In this document: in pieces, positions 1 through 13,400 of the stretch | Layout: the number at the start of each line of letters is the position of its first letter | How positions within the stretch are numbered: the first letter of the stretch is position 1 | Source of the DNA: Bombus terrestris | Lineage: Eukaryota; Arthropoda; Insecta; Hymenoptera; Apidae | Assembly: GCF_910591885.1 (NCBI RefSeq) | Contig: NC_063279.1 | Location: 6,696,001 to 6,760,000 of the forward strand | Reading direction: 5' to 3' | Length of the DNA stretch: 64,000 nt | Position numbers and translations under genes: made by a program | Notes under the pieces: generated by a model | Seen by the model: only the letters and a program-made list of their open reading frames with translations | Told to the model about the DNA's origin: nothing | The model's database searches: none

Positions 1-390
1 TAATTAAATAATAAATGGGTCTCATCAGCAAATGAATGTACTGGCTTGGTTAGACTGTTCTCCTGTTTTTATTATTTTAGCTATCGATGTATCGCATTTA
101 TAAAATTGGCGTATTATATTATGACCAATAACGCGATCTTTGTTAGACTAAATCGACGTCATACAAACTTCCGCGAACTTTTCAATCTTTTCTTTATTTC
201 TATCGTATTAGGCATTTTTATTATATATTCCCAGAATCGATGTATTATATTATAATCAACAACGTGCTTTCTGTTAGGGATCGATTAACAATATTAAAAA
301 TACAAACTTCTCAATCCTTTCTTGTCTTTTAATTCATTGGTTAAACATATTAATATTACCTCGTGAGCACATCGCTGATGTTTACGCGGT

Positions 391-800
391 TTTTATGGGA
401 AATTTCAATGCACAGAAATGCGTGGAATGTACGTAATGTACGAAAGCCTGTGTATAAATATGCCGAGTACAGTAAATTCATAGAAATATGTGTTTATAAA
501 AATATGAAGCTGCAGAAACATCCACGATCTATTTATGGGTAACACAGTTTTTCGATAGCTTTTCTATGAACAAAGAAAAATTTTTTTTTATGGGAAATTT
601 CAATGTACAGAAATGCGTGGAATGTACGTAATGTACGAAAGTCTGTGTATAAATATGCCGAGTACAGTAAATTCATAAAATATGTGTTTATAAAAATATA
701 AAGCTGCAGGAACATCCGCCATCTATTTATGAATAATACAGTTTTTCGATAAGAAAATTTGTCTGTAGCTTTTCTTTGAACGAAGAAAAATTTTGATAGG
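391..800. repeat. Tandem duplication, about 195 bp unit, two copies
   Basis: The segment beginning TGGGAAATTTCAATG at 396 recurs at 591, a period of 195 bases. Copy 2 runs to about 800 and differs by scattered substitutions and a roughly 15-base insertion near 751-765. It lies in non-coding sequence just upstream of the first visible PAP2 exon, probably in an intron. No open frame is shared by both copies, so this looks like a simple local duplication. Confidence 0.85.
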
Positions 801-855
801 AACAACGTATGAAATTTATTTGACACGGCATAATTTATAACGTTGATCGTTTCAG

Positions 856-3800
856 ATTATCCTTTCCCTCAGGACACTCGTCATTCTCGGCCTACACGAT
901 GATCTACCTCGCGGTAAGTTCCTCCTTTTCGTTCGTCTTTTCTTCGAATTTATGATTATGTACGATCGCCTGATTCCGTTATCGATCCATTTTTTTTTTC
1001 TACGATGAGAAATTTGAATGGCAGCAACGGGATATCTGCTTGATAGTTTGGAATTTTTATCTTCTTTCTCAAAGTCGGATGGTAATTACTTATTTTATGC
1101 TATTTTCTAAGTTGGAAGTAGGAAGAGCTGATCCCAAGCTCACTGTGATTTTTTACGTTATGGTGCTTGATGATTTTTATAATTACGTATGCTCATTAGA
1201 TATGTAAATTTTCATAGATTTTAAACGTTATGTATTTGGAAAAAGAAAATAGTACACGTTGTTTTATTTCGATCAAAGTTTCGTGTTTTGCTTGCAACGT
1301 TAGTTTCACACGGTGAAAATATCCTTATGTACATTGTAAATCTAAAATATTATTCTTATCTTGTATTATCTGTTCCGCGATTGATATTAATTGTCAATTA
1401 AATAGATAGCGGATGAGACTTAATGCTTATCAAATGCTTTAAATTTCTTTAAATACAAAATATACATGACAATTGATGAACATCAATTGAAATTAAAAAT
1501 AGTATTTAAACAGAGGAAGCAAATAAAATTTACGTTCTTTTTAATTACGTTCAGCGTTTACTTTTCAAGCTGGTTGCAAGTTATAGGTATGATATAAGAT
1601 TCTTTTACTTTGTCACGAGCAAAATTATGAAATGCTTATTTAATATTTATGTCATTCTCTATATCCGAAGCGAACAACTCAGAGAAATAAATGAGTACCA
1701 CAACATAAGTGTGTAAATGAGTACTTTGTTATTTCTTTACACGTGTGTATCATTATGATATCAAGCATTACGTAACGTGCGTAAAAAATCCACCTTATAC
1801 GACGTCTTTGTGCATATTTCCCTTTTTAATTTCAACATCATTGACATACGGAACATTTATTATTATGTTAACGTGCCTATAATTTTTCAATTACTTTTAC
1901 GAGAATTTAACCAAATGATTATGTATATCGATGGTCATTTGGTATCGACCATTAATTAACGATAATTGTTTTACGAAGGAGCTGCAATTTACATAATTTA
2001 AAGATATAATTCGAAGCTATCGTAATTTTTATTAAGTAGAATTCCATATATTTTTATCTTTCCGGCGTTCTGACAATTTTTTTGCTCGAAAACAATTTAT
2101 ATGATAATAGATCGACTAAAGTTTGAAAAAAATTACGAATACATGAATATAAATGGCAAGTGGAAAGCGCAAAATCGACAATTATTTCCAGTTCGTTCTG
2201 TTTCTTTTTTGAGAATAATGACGCTACTGTCAGCACTCGTTTCAACTCCTGTCCGTCGTTTATGCAGCATCCAATCGTCTATCTTCTTTACTCTCTTTAT
2301 TTGCAGCGGCGAATAACCATACAACGTTGTTTATCCTGAAATATTTCCAATAATCTCCTTCGAGACATTTCTGTCGATGCCACTTTCCAGCTTTTCTCTG
2401 TAAGATCAACAATCGAAAATCAACAGTCTCGTGAATTCCATTCACAGATCAACATCGTTCGAACTATCATTTGATCGATGGTACTTTCCAGCTTTTTCCT
2501 CTTTCGCAAGATCAACGATCGAAAATCAACAATCTTGTAAATTCCATCTACAAATCGACATTATTTGTACTATCGTTCATATGTCCTAACATTTGTACGT
2601 AAATTTACACGATATTCTCTCTTGTCAAGTGCTAAATTCGTACTTCCAACGGGCTTTGTAATGTATTTCTCAGATTCAGATTTATAAAAAGTTTACACAA
2701 ATATCCCGACGATTCGTACGTTCGACTAACGGAAAACCGAACGAAAAAACTAACAGTTTTACCGTGGAATTTCTTGGCACTCAACGCGCGTCACCTCCCG
2801 TTAGATATTTTCTTACAACGACGAAGATCTTTTTTTATTGTAATTTTCTTGGAACCGAAGAGGAAAATCGAGATACGAAAATACGAGACCGACGGTAGAG
2901 TTAAATTCGTTGCTGAAAAGATTGACATACGCGTGACACACGATTGGCTAATTTCGCACTTTCGAAAAACCACGTTTCATCATCGCCAACCTACTATGCT
3001 TCGCCTTTATCTCGCAGATTGCATCGCACACACCTTTTACTTTCTCTGCTTTTTTACAGTGTTGACAATACCACGTTACGAGGACAAAAAATGTTCCATT
3101 TCCATAATAACTCTTTCAATGGTGTGTGCAATTTCTGTATGTTTGTTTTGTTTCTATGGTGTTCTATAGCTGTACTTACAATTAAGGATGACATGGAAGG
3201 GTAGCAAGCTGTTGAAACACTTCCTGCAACTTCTGTGTATACTTATGGCCTGGTTCACGGCATTGTCACGAGTTTCTGATTATAAACATCACTGGAGCGA
3301 TGTTCTGGCCGGCTCGACCCTTGGTACCATCGTGGCACTAGTCGTGGTGAGTATTATTCTCCTTAACTATCCCATTGTGCGATCGTAAATTACACGCGAT
3401 CGTGAATATGAAATATACGATGTATCGAGTTCGAACTTTTACGACCTCCGTTGGCCGTATTCGCTCGTGGAAACTAATCGGCAATACCGAGACGCTCTGC
3501 GTACATACAATGCAACTCTAATTCATCTGCATTCTATTTATTCGAGGGAAATTTCACTGGGTCAGCCTGTGTACGAAAATCGCAGCAGAGAAACGCGAAT
3601 ACGTATCCGTTGATTTTTCTATTTTAACGTCGCCTCGCGATTAAGAGGCAGAGAATTGGAAATGAAAAGAACGTTTTACGTTTTCTTAACGTTGTTAGGT
3701 CGTTAACGTCTTTGAAAAATAGCTGCTAAAACAGCGTTCCACGTTTTAATATTACAACGAGCAATATTTTGATCGTTTCGAAGAGGATGCGAAAATATAC

Positions 3801-4447
3801 GTTTAACGATCCAAGATCAGATATAAGCACAATTTTTGGTAATAGAAGATCGATCGATATTTAACATCGAACGTTAAAACTGCTTGCCTATGTGAAACGG
3901 AAAATGTGATTTATTTCGTTGTATGATATCACGTGTTAGAAAATGAACAAATCGTGGACTATCGTGTTTGCAGCCGTGTGATCTATATATGTGACATACG
4001 CGAGTCTCCCAGAAGCGAAATCGATCGACTCCATTTTCAGTCAATTTCCTCAATTTCACCTGCACGATTAACGTCCAATTCAACAACGAAGAGAAAGAAA
4101 AAGAAAAGAAAAGAAAAGAAAAGAAAATACTTCCGCAAGTTCGCAGACAAACTTGAAAAATAGCGTTTGGTAAATTTCAAAGATAAATGACATCGTCACC
4201 TCCTTCTGCTTTTCAATTTACCGAATTGATCGATAGTGGCCTTTGAACGGCTCGCGTAATTCCCGAACAAACACACGGCTAATAATAATCAGACGATCTT
4301 GGAATCATTTTTTTGCAGGCGAACTGCGTGGCGAACCTGTTCAAAGATCGGAGTCATTGCTTGATGGAAGAGAAACGCCGTGCAGCCGATTACGAAACAG
4401 GGGGCGGTACACAGGTGAATAATGGCTCTACTAATCGCAACTGTTGA
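856..4447 (+). CDS. Phospholipid phosphatase, PAP2/wunen family (3' exons, partial)
   Basis: Three coding exons join in phase: 856-913 (acceptor TTCAG, donor GTAAGT), 3170-3346 (acceptor TATAG, donor GTGAGT) and 4319-4447, ending in TGA. They give the C-terminal half of an integral-membrane PAP2 lipid phosphatase, which dephosphorylates phosphatidic acid, lysophosphatidic acid and similar lipids at the plasma membrane. Exon 1 carries catalytic motif 2 (FPSGHSSFSAYTM). Exon 2 carries motif 3 (SRVSDYKHHWSDVLAG) with its conserved His and Asp, and two hydrophobic segments. The last exon is a hydrophilic cytoplasmic tail (ANCVANLFKDRSHCL, ending NRNC). Motif 1 and the N-terminal membrane segments must lie to the left of the window. 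The introns are 2256 and 972 bases. Family assignment is firm; which wunen/PLPP paralogue it is cannot be decided here. Confidence 0.93.
914..3169 (+). other. Intron of the PAP2 gene; holds a 100 bp tandem duplication
   Basis: AT-rich intron between PAP2 coding exons. At about 2373-2577 there are two adjacent diverged copies of a 100-base unit, recognisable by ACTTTCCAGCTTTT and GATCGAAAATCAAC in each copy. No other gene-like structure is evident; the open frames here are short and show no recognisable protein features. Confidence 0.7.
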
Positions 4448-7400
4448 CCTAACGAACTAGCTCTTCGCTTGCTGACCACACCAAGACCGTGACTCGTCTT
4501 CTAATTGTCTCTGGGGAGCTAGTCTGGTCTCAGGGAACAAAAGCACATGCTACTGGCCGCCTGAAGTCGAGTTATATGATAAACGTACGGTGTCCGAATG
4601 TCGGTGTCGCGAATTTTATCGTTCGACAGCGAAACTGCCTTACGCGCTGCTGGGGACCCTTCATCATCCGCCCACCTTCTCGGCGATTCTTCTAGACGTA
4701 GCCTGTTTCAACATGATCCATCATAATCATCATAATCATCATCGGCTGGTGTTCCATGCTGATCGAATTCCAATTAAAAAGAAAAGAAAAACAAAGAGAA
4801 AGGAGCAAAAAAGCAGCAATATTTCACGGGATGAAACGGATTATTTGATGTACGAATTTCTCTTTTTCATACGATGCTTTACGACCAAGCTTCTTTTATC
4901 AACGTTCTCTACTTTCCATCGAGCTTCTGTGGTCAGTTTTAATACAAACCCTCGTCTTTTATTATATGTCCTAAGTGTCCCTTTAACGATCCAATCGATA
5001 AGCAAGCGATTTTACGTGGAAGAACGAGTGGAAAGCACAGAGTTAACATTTTCTCGCGTGATACTTCGTTGCCGTGAAAACGAAATTCGCAAGTTTATCA
5101 ATTATCAATTAAACGCGTCGAAACTGTATTCTCGCGAAAACGAGGCCGGTTCAATTTTAATTGAACATTTTTCGCTTGTTTCCGCGCCTAACGATACAAC
5201 GTGCTTCCATCGATCGTTTATTCGTATTTATCGGTAATTAGCTAAGCTCGCGTATCGGCACGTTCTGAAATTCGATTCTATCAAAAACGAAGCACCGTAT
5301 GAGTAAATTTTGTTTTATACTGTCCACCTATTTTTTCCACGTAGAATCATCCCCTTGCCGATTGTGCCGTGGTTATCGGGACAACCTGCATTTCGTTTCT
5401 TTTTTTCTTACTTTTCTCTTTTGGTGGAAGCGAAGAGCGAACTATACATATATTATATGTGTCTTGTAGATGTCCTAGCTTTGTTGAAGGGACGTTCGTG
5501 TTATCGATACGTCGTCGTTATCCCTTATTTCGTCCAAATTGTCCGTTCGAGGAAGATCTAGCACAGATCTGGTTCTTGTTATTTTATGTCTATTTTAGAT
5601 GGTGATGTTTCTTTTTATTTTTTAGCCGATTTTATCGATGAGTAACCGAATTATTGCTTATACGTATAATTCGTTGTTAGCGCAATGATAGGCAAATATC
5701 GTTAATCTCTTATCGCGATAGTCGCGTTTAATGCGAGAATTTTTGTACAGGCAATGCAACCGTGTTTGTAGTTTCAGCGAAGATGTATTTATTTCTTGTT
5801 GAACGTTATTTATTTATAGACAAGGAGAAAGAATAAGCGAGCAAATATTTTTCCCCTGATTGTAGAGGATATATTGTTCGCTCGTTGTTCGCGAGAAGGC
5901 ACGCTATATTTTTTAATTGGAAAGGAGAGCAGGCAAACGCGGTGTTAACGTTCATTTTTATTCTTGTACTATATTTTGGTAGATATTCTTGTTGGTATCT
6001 GGTGCTCTTGATCCTACTTACGCTAAAGTTGTTTAACTTTAAAAAACGTACTACATATGCTAAGATACGAAAGGCGATTTTATTTTCTTCTTCTTTCTTT
6101 CTTTTTTTGCGCTTAATTAGTGTCGAATCTCTTGAAAAGGTCGCAAAGGTAGCAAAATTTTCAGTATTGATCATTTTTTATCCTATACGTATATTATATT
6201 ATAGTATGTCATTGAAGATGCACGATGAAGCACGCAAATATCATTCGTTGCTTGTTGGACAATTATGGTACGTATTGTTAGGTTTGCAAGTTTATTGTAG
6301 ATTTAAATATAAATAATTGAGCGACTCGGACGGAAAGTGGTACAAGCGATAATATCTTTAATTTCAGATACTTAGAAATAAATTTCTATATAGAAAAGTC
6401 TGTATGCGTTGAACATTTCCAACAAATTATGTTACAGAAAGCAACATAATTACTTTTGCATTTTATTATACGACTAATATATATATAAGCTACTCAGAAG
6501 CAGAAGAACGATAGAAAGAATTAGCTAAAGATACGTGAATTATTTCTTTCAATCTGTTCGTTTGCTCCATACGAATAATTGTATGGTTGTTAAAAAAGAA
6601 AAAGGCACACTTGTACCGCTTCTCCATCCAGTCTCCTGATTATTCGTTCAATGTGATCGTTTACGAATACATTTGCACAATATTATCTTAAGAATATGTT
6701 TAAAAAGAAAACACAGAAAAAAAAAGATATCTGTAAAGAAAGATCTCCGATAGCGTGGAGAGATTCGCGTTTATTTGAATCTCTGGTTCAAATTCGAAAG
6801 CAATGGAATCTGTTGTAATAGCAAATATATGATGCAATAATAAGTGGACTGTTCATTACGAACGTTTAATGCAAAGTATTACAGTAAAGGTCGTTAGTTA
6901 AATAAAAGGAAGGAGCAAGTAAGCGAATTAGTAATAAAAATTAGAAAAACTCCACGGAGCTATGTATAATCCTATTTGAATTTACAATCGTAGATCGTAA
7001 CAGCATTTCGAATCTGTATACATTTCTAGATTATGAAAGTATAGGTTCTTAAATATTATACAGTAGACGTACGTGTTTAGAGGACGAGAGGAAAGAGTGG
7101 AAAAGGCAGAAAAGTTAGGAGACGACCCTCTCGCCCATTGATTTTCTATTAAAACTTTTTACGTAATTCGGATAGCCGACGTACTAGGTATGCGTGTTAG
7201 CGTCTCTAAATCATTTTCGATATAATTATATAGATAGTACCTATATCGTACGATTTACGTATGATATACGCATACTAACGTATGCATGGTGCTTTGAAGC
7301 TTCACAAGGTGAGCCACGTAAACCGTTACAATAGCCAAATATCTTTGACCATTTCATTTGATGAAACGAGATATTATGAAACTATATGTTGGACAATTTA

Positions 7401-10400
7401 TTTAAAGACGTATGGAAAAATAACAGACGGATGAACGATGAGTGAAAGTCTTCGAACATTTCGGGTTTCTCATGAAACGAAGTATCACCAGACTCTACAG
7501 CGTGTGCCAATCTCTTTTACAAGAAACGATGTTAGAATACTGCATAGATGAAAATAAGGAAAGAATGTCATACAAATATGAACTCTTAAATGATTTATTG
7601 AAACAGTGAAAATATCTCTTACTACAGAATGTTAAAGAGGATTCAAGGAAAATCCATTTAGGAAAGGTTTATTAAAAAAGTTAAGAAACAGAAGAGATGA
7701 TCCTCAATACTCAAGGTTTACCCTATATGTATATAAAAGAATCGTATGTATAGTGATATGAAAGTTTCAACACGATAATTTGATTTGTAATAATTGCGTG
7801 ACTCACCCTGTGTAGAAGTAGAACCGAGATGTTCTACTATACGGCATTGCTGTATCATCAACTGGAAGTATTGTGTACCTGTACACTGTTGTAGTAGACA
7901 AAACCGTGTACGTTTATATGTTAAGATAGAAATCTTTATTTATTTTATAAAGGATATATATATATACATCGCATATATATCGTATATTCGATTCGTTAAC
8001 GAAAAGGATGTCAGAAAGAGACCAATAAGTGATATTTCAATTATTGTCTTCACCCATGGCCACTACTTTGCTAACCATAGCGAAACTATCGTGATAATCG
8101 AAAGCAAAGATTCTTCAGAGCAAATCTCCCTTTCTCATCATTTTTATTTTCATTTCAAGTAAAAAATCTTGTGTAAATGTATTATTCGTTCAGGTTTTCC
8201 TCATTTCTTTCTAAATCGAATCGTCGTATTAAGATAAAATTGCGTTCGATGGATCTGGAAAATTCGTAGCAAAATATCTGAGTTTCGTACGTAGTCTCGA
8301 TCGAACTAGATGAATCACTAAACGAATTACCATTTCCTTCGCAGCATTTGCTTTTTTCTAATCTATTTTTAAGACAACCAATCGCAAAGCAATGTGATTG
8401 TTCTTAATCAAGACGATCATCTTCGTACATCTTTAAAATTATTTTGCTCTCGAAGACAACATTGTTGCCTTTTTTGCTGGAATTGCAGATGTACAGGATT
8501 GTCCATTAGAAACTTTACGAACAGCCTAACGTGTATAATACTTTCATAAGCAATAGCTTTCATCCGCAAATAATACCGCAATCGTAGCTTCTAATAACGC
8601 ACTTCTACGAATTAATTGCCAAGAATATTATCGCTTCATGTTCCTCTCAGACTTATTAATCAGATACTATTAATGATTACTTACAATCAACCGTATGTAT
8701 AACATAAGAACGCTTACGCGCGCATTAAACGGAAAAATATGGAATTGCTCTGCGTTTGCAGACCGTATCTTACTAATCTAACGAACTTTCAGTATCGCTT
8801 TTTACCACTTTTATCTATATATTTTAAAACTTAAAAATCAGTTATACATAGTTTATAAATACGATGACCATATTCTCCGAGAGAAAATAATTTGCCTTGT
8901 AAGCTAATAATAATAGTGATATCACCGCAATAACGGTGATAATAATTTGCAAGCTTTGTTCCATCGTATTTCCAAACCGATTCGTGTCTCTGGTAGGAGT
9001 CTACGTATTGTAGAATTTGTATCATTTTTATCCGGCTCGATATCACTGGAACAAACTTTCGATTTAAATCTGTAAATGCTTTGGAACGGTGAGAGAATAG
9101 AAATAGATAATCGATGTCGTCTTTACAGGAAACTACATTTACGTTAAACGGAACGCTGCTAAATAGAAAAGAGTTCTCCGTAATGTTGTAAAAATGAAAA
9201 ACGAGATGGTGGATTTTTTTTGGAAAAGATAAATAAACGAAGGGAGGAGCTACTCGAATTACAAAGCTGATCTTCACGATCAACGATCATAGCTGTACTT
9301 CGTTTAAAACTTTAATTAAGAGATAATGTCATAGGAATTTCTGCGAGTTTCGTCCGTGCGGCTAAGCATTACGAAACTTCATTCTGTCTGAAATGAAAAG
9401 TATTCGATTAAAATAGGAAATATAATTAAGAAACGATAGTAATAGAGATCCAGGAAGAGTGACACAAGATTTTTTACGTACAGTACATTCCCGATTTATC
9501 AATGAAACGAATGTAACGCCATACTCTTTTGGACACCTTTTAAATTTAGCGTATTACCTTCCTTCTCGAATCGAAAAATCGACGACTAAATATGTGGTTT
9601 GTTTTCTCTTTTTTCTTTCACACGTCTGGAGCCAAGCTCGAAAATATTGTCGGAATTGACCGATATGTAAATTATTGTATCGTTCGAAACGTGCTACTGT
9701 ATTCTGATTTGCGATTAGAATAACGAAGCACTTTCCTTGTTATTCGTACGAAGGGTTAATTTTATGTCTGCGTTAAAATATAAGTCAAGTGTATTATAAT
9801 ATCTTTAACATATTATATATGTATATAAATATGTTATATTTTAATGTCTTATTGACCGTTGATCTTGTTCCTATGATTGTATCTCGCAATTGAAATTCGT
9901 GCGTATGACACGCGTGACAAATATATTTTACTCTTCTCTTTTTTTCTTTTTTCAAAAATATGAAATTGATAATATAAAACACGCCTTTGCCTTTCGTTGA
10001 GTTGTTGGCAATTAACATAGTTTGTACGTTGCTTAAAAAAAAAAAACAATATTGATTCCTTATGGTGAGTTAATAAAGGGTGTGATGAAGGATATTTATA
10101 TATTTTAAAGGAAACGAGACATTTTTTAATACGTGCTTATCAATATTTTAACATTAAGATGATAAAATTATTATGAACTTGTATTGTAAATATATGTATA
10201 ATGTGATTTAATTACGAGAATTATTTTTCTTTTTTTCATTAGATTTTATTCTAGGTACGTAATCTCGTTTGAACTTTTACTTATAACTTTTTGTACTCGA
10301 AGCAAACGACGATGAAAAATTTAGAAACAGTTGATACTATTACGATATAAGTAATAATCGTGAATTGACACAAGTATATATCGCTATGAAGTAATACTTC

Positions 10401-13400
10401 AAAATATATTTCATTAATCTTTGTATTCTTTCAGCGTGTTCTCGAAAATGAGTTTCCTTTTTTGTATGCCCACGTTTGTTCAATTTCTTTTTACACGCCT
10501 TTTACATTTATTGTACGCATTGATAGGTCATTAAATGACGTTCGAGTATTTTGTAATCGAAGAAACGAATTGTTTACACGTAGCGTAGTTATACGACGAT
10601 AAAAATACAACTACGTTCAAGTGCGAATAAAATTCACGAGAAACATGATTCATGGGATAAGTTAGATTAGATAATTTATGAATATTTTTACATTCTACCG
10701 TACTTTCAACTTCGAACTATAAAATGTAATAGAAAATAAAAATTTACGAACAAGGGGTGGTATATTGTATTCTTTAATCGTTAAATTTCTATTGTTATAC
10801 ATAGATAATTTTATTATTAACGTTATTAGATGTTTAGTATTAACTAAGCGATCTTCTGATAATTACGATAACTTTATCTTTGGAAATTAAGATTAAATTA
10901 CGATTACCGTTAATGAAACAAGCTCAAAATAATTAAATGGAATTGGTAAAATATTTATAGATATTAATGTGCTCGTGGAAAATATTTGACGAACATTCCA
11001 AACCACGAGAAATCAAATAAAATGTTTCTACCTAATAAAATACCAGCATCTTAATTGCTGTAATGCAAATTGGCGGTCAATAAGATGTTAATTGTTAAAT
11101 GTAAAATACGATTGATTTCGTTAGACGATAAATTAAAAAAAAAAAAAACTCTAAAGAGAAGACGATAAGCCTTAATTTCGCAATGTGTCTTTCATATTCT
11201 TTAAATATTAGAGAAAATAAAAACAAAAAAAGAAAATAACGCGAAGTAAGTTGAATCGATTCTTAAGGAGCTACATAAATCCAGGAAATTGTCAATTTCT
11301 TTTCATATCTTTTGTATCTTCAAGCCTGTCAAATATTTAAACGCTTTAAACGTTTTACCATTAAGCGATTACTATCAAAAGCGATACCAAAAGTATTAAA
11401 AACAATCTGCGAATTGTTGCATCAGCAAATAACACATAAAAATTAACCGTTTATATTTTTCTCCATATTTTTGCAAAACTTGCACGATTGCAAAACCTAA
11501 ATATCCACTATTTTGCACGACGAGCATTTTTCTTAAAAATTACATTTCCTTGGATCAGAAAAACGTTGAAAGATACGTAGTTTTTAATTTCCTAAATATA
11601 AGTAGCTCCTTAATTTGTTAACTGGGGAAAGACGAGTTAACTGGTCGCTGGCATTACCAATATTTTGTACTTAATAATTCATTTATCTCCTCCTTCTTTT
11701 TCTCATAATTACTCTGATATTAAAGATAATAAATATATTAACTCATTTACATTTGCGTAGAATTCGATCGAATTAATTCGTCTTTCGTTAATTATTTAAA
11801 AAAATCGCCCAGTTAACAAGTTAAGACGACTGAGTTGAATATTATTAGCAGTATAAACTATGTCTAACGCGATTTATCGGATTTGCACGATGGATCATGT
11901 TCCCTATGCTCGTTCATACAGACGAAGGGATCGTTAATCATTGCTTAAAGGGTTTCGTATTTATTCTAGGGCAAGTCTCCTGCTATTACTTCGAGCAAAG
12001 ATGTAAACAAGGGGTTTACGATATACAATACAATAACATTGGTTAAAAGGAAACAATTGTAACGCGTGTACCGTTTTATTGTGATATCATGATCATTAAA
12101 TTCTGCACAGATTGAGAATGTATATCAGATCGAAGTAATAAGTTCGCTCATCTTTCGATGAAATAATATCGAAATTTCGATCGCTGTGATAACGAAGATA
12201 TTAATAATTCTAAGTTTTATTCGATGAAAGTAATCGTTGACATTGGTATATAACGTCTAATAAATAAAATATAAAAAGTGATAGATACTGTTGAAAAGTT
12301 TATTTGAAATGATAAAGCGTCAGTGTATCGTAATAATTCTAAGTTCTATTCGATTAACATCGATATACATATAACGTCTAAATACATGAAATATATTGAA
12401 AGTGAATAAATATTCTTCAAAATTGTTCTTTCGATATATTCTAAGGCATCGTTGCGCATACTTGAAAGATCCTCAAAGAACGATCAAAAGGAAAATACGA
12501 TTGAACGTAATTAAAAAATTCAGCCTTCAGGTGAGAAGAAGAGGAGCATTTCGAACGATTACTGCTTCAGCTTACGAACTAAGATTTCGTTAAAAAAAAA
12601 AAAATCCGAAGAGTCGATGCATCCAGAGTATTGAAGATTACACACACGGTAGCGACGAATTACGTTCAATTCAATTTATGTAAGTAGATAATTTACAGAT
12701 AGATAATTTACAGATGCGATAAATCATCGAACTGGAATTACTTAACGAAAGAAAAAGATCTTTAAACCCGTTCCTTTAAATTCGATTCGTACGGTAATAT
12801 GTATAAATAACGATGGCTTCTCTTCGTTGAGACGAAATCGTTCATCACTGGTTCACGAACAGTAAAATGGACGAGGTATAAATACATTATAGTAGCTTTG
12901 ACCAGTACACGCCACTTAAGCAGAAACAGTGGCACACGTGATCCTTCTTGATCGGCATTTCGTATCCAAAGAGAGGATACAGCATCGATAAAATCTACTC
13001 TTTCTACCATTAATAATACCGATAGGTATCTGGTTATAAATGATGGTCCTTATTATCTCGTATACGCAAGAATACGAGGAATCACGTCGAAAGTATTCAA
13101 ACACGAGCGTAATGCGAAATTAGTCTTGTACTACTCGGAACTGTCTTGTACACGAAATGTTGAAATAAAACTTCCTATACGTGCGTCTCTGACGTTATTG
13201 ATAAATTACCGATTCAGAGGATATCATCGATTAACCGGATAAATTGGAAAATATGTTGTTATTTCTGTATTTAGAGGTAGGATCATAACAGCTATTATTT
13301 TATTCTTTGGATAAATCTATCACACCGTTCTGAGCCGAAAAACCTTTATTGCACTTTGTTACATGCACTAGGGATAAAAACAAAAGAACATCTTAAACCT

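Noticed and set aside
5806..6316. Overlapping frames of 122 and 143 codons on opposite strands
   Set aside because: Composition is Phe/Leu/Lys-rich as expected from AT-rich non-coding DNA; neither shows a domain.
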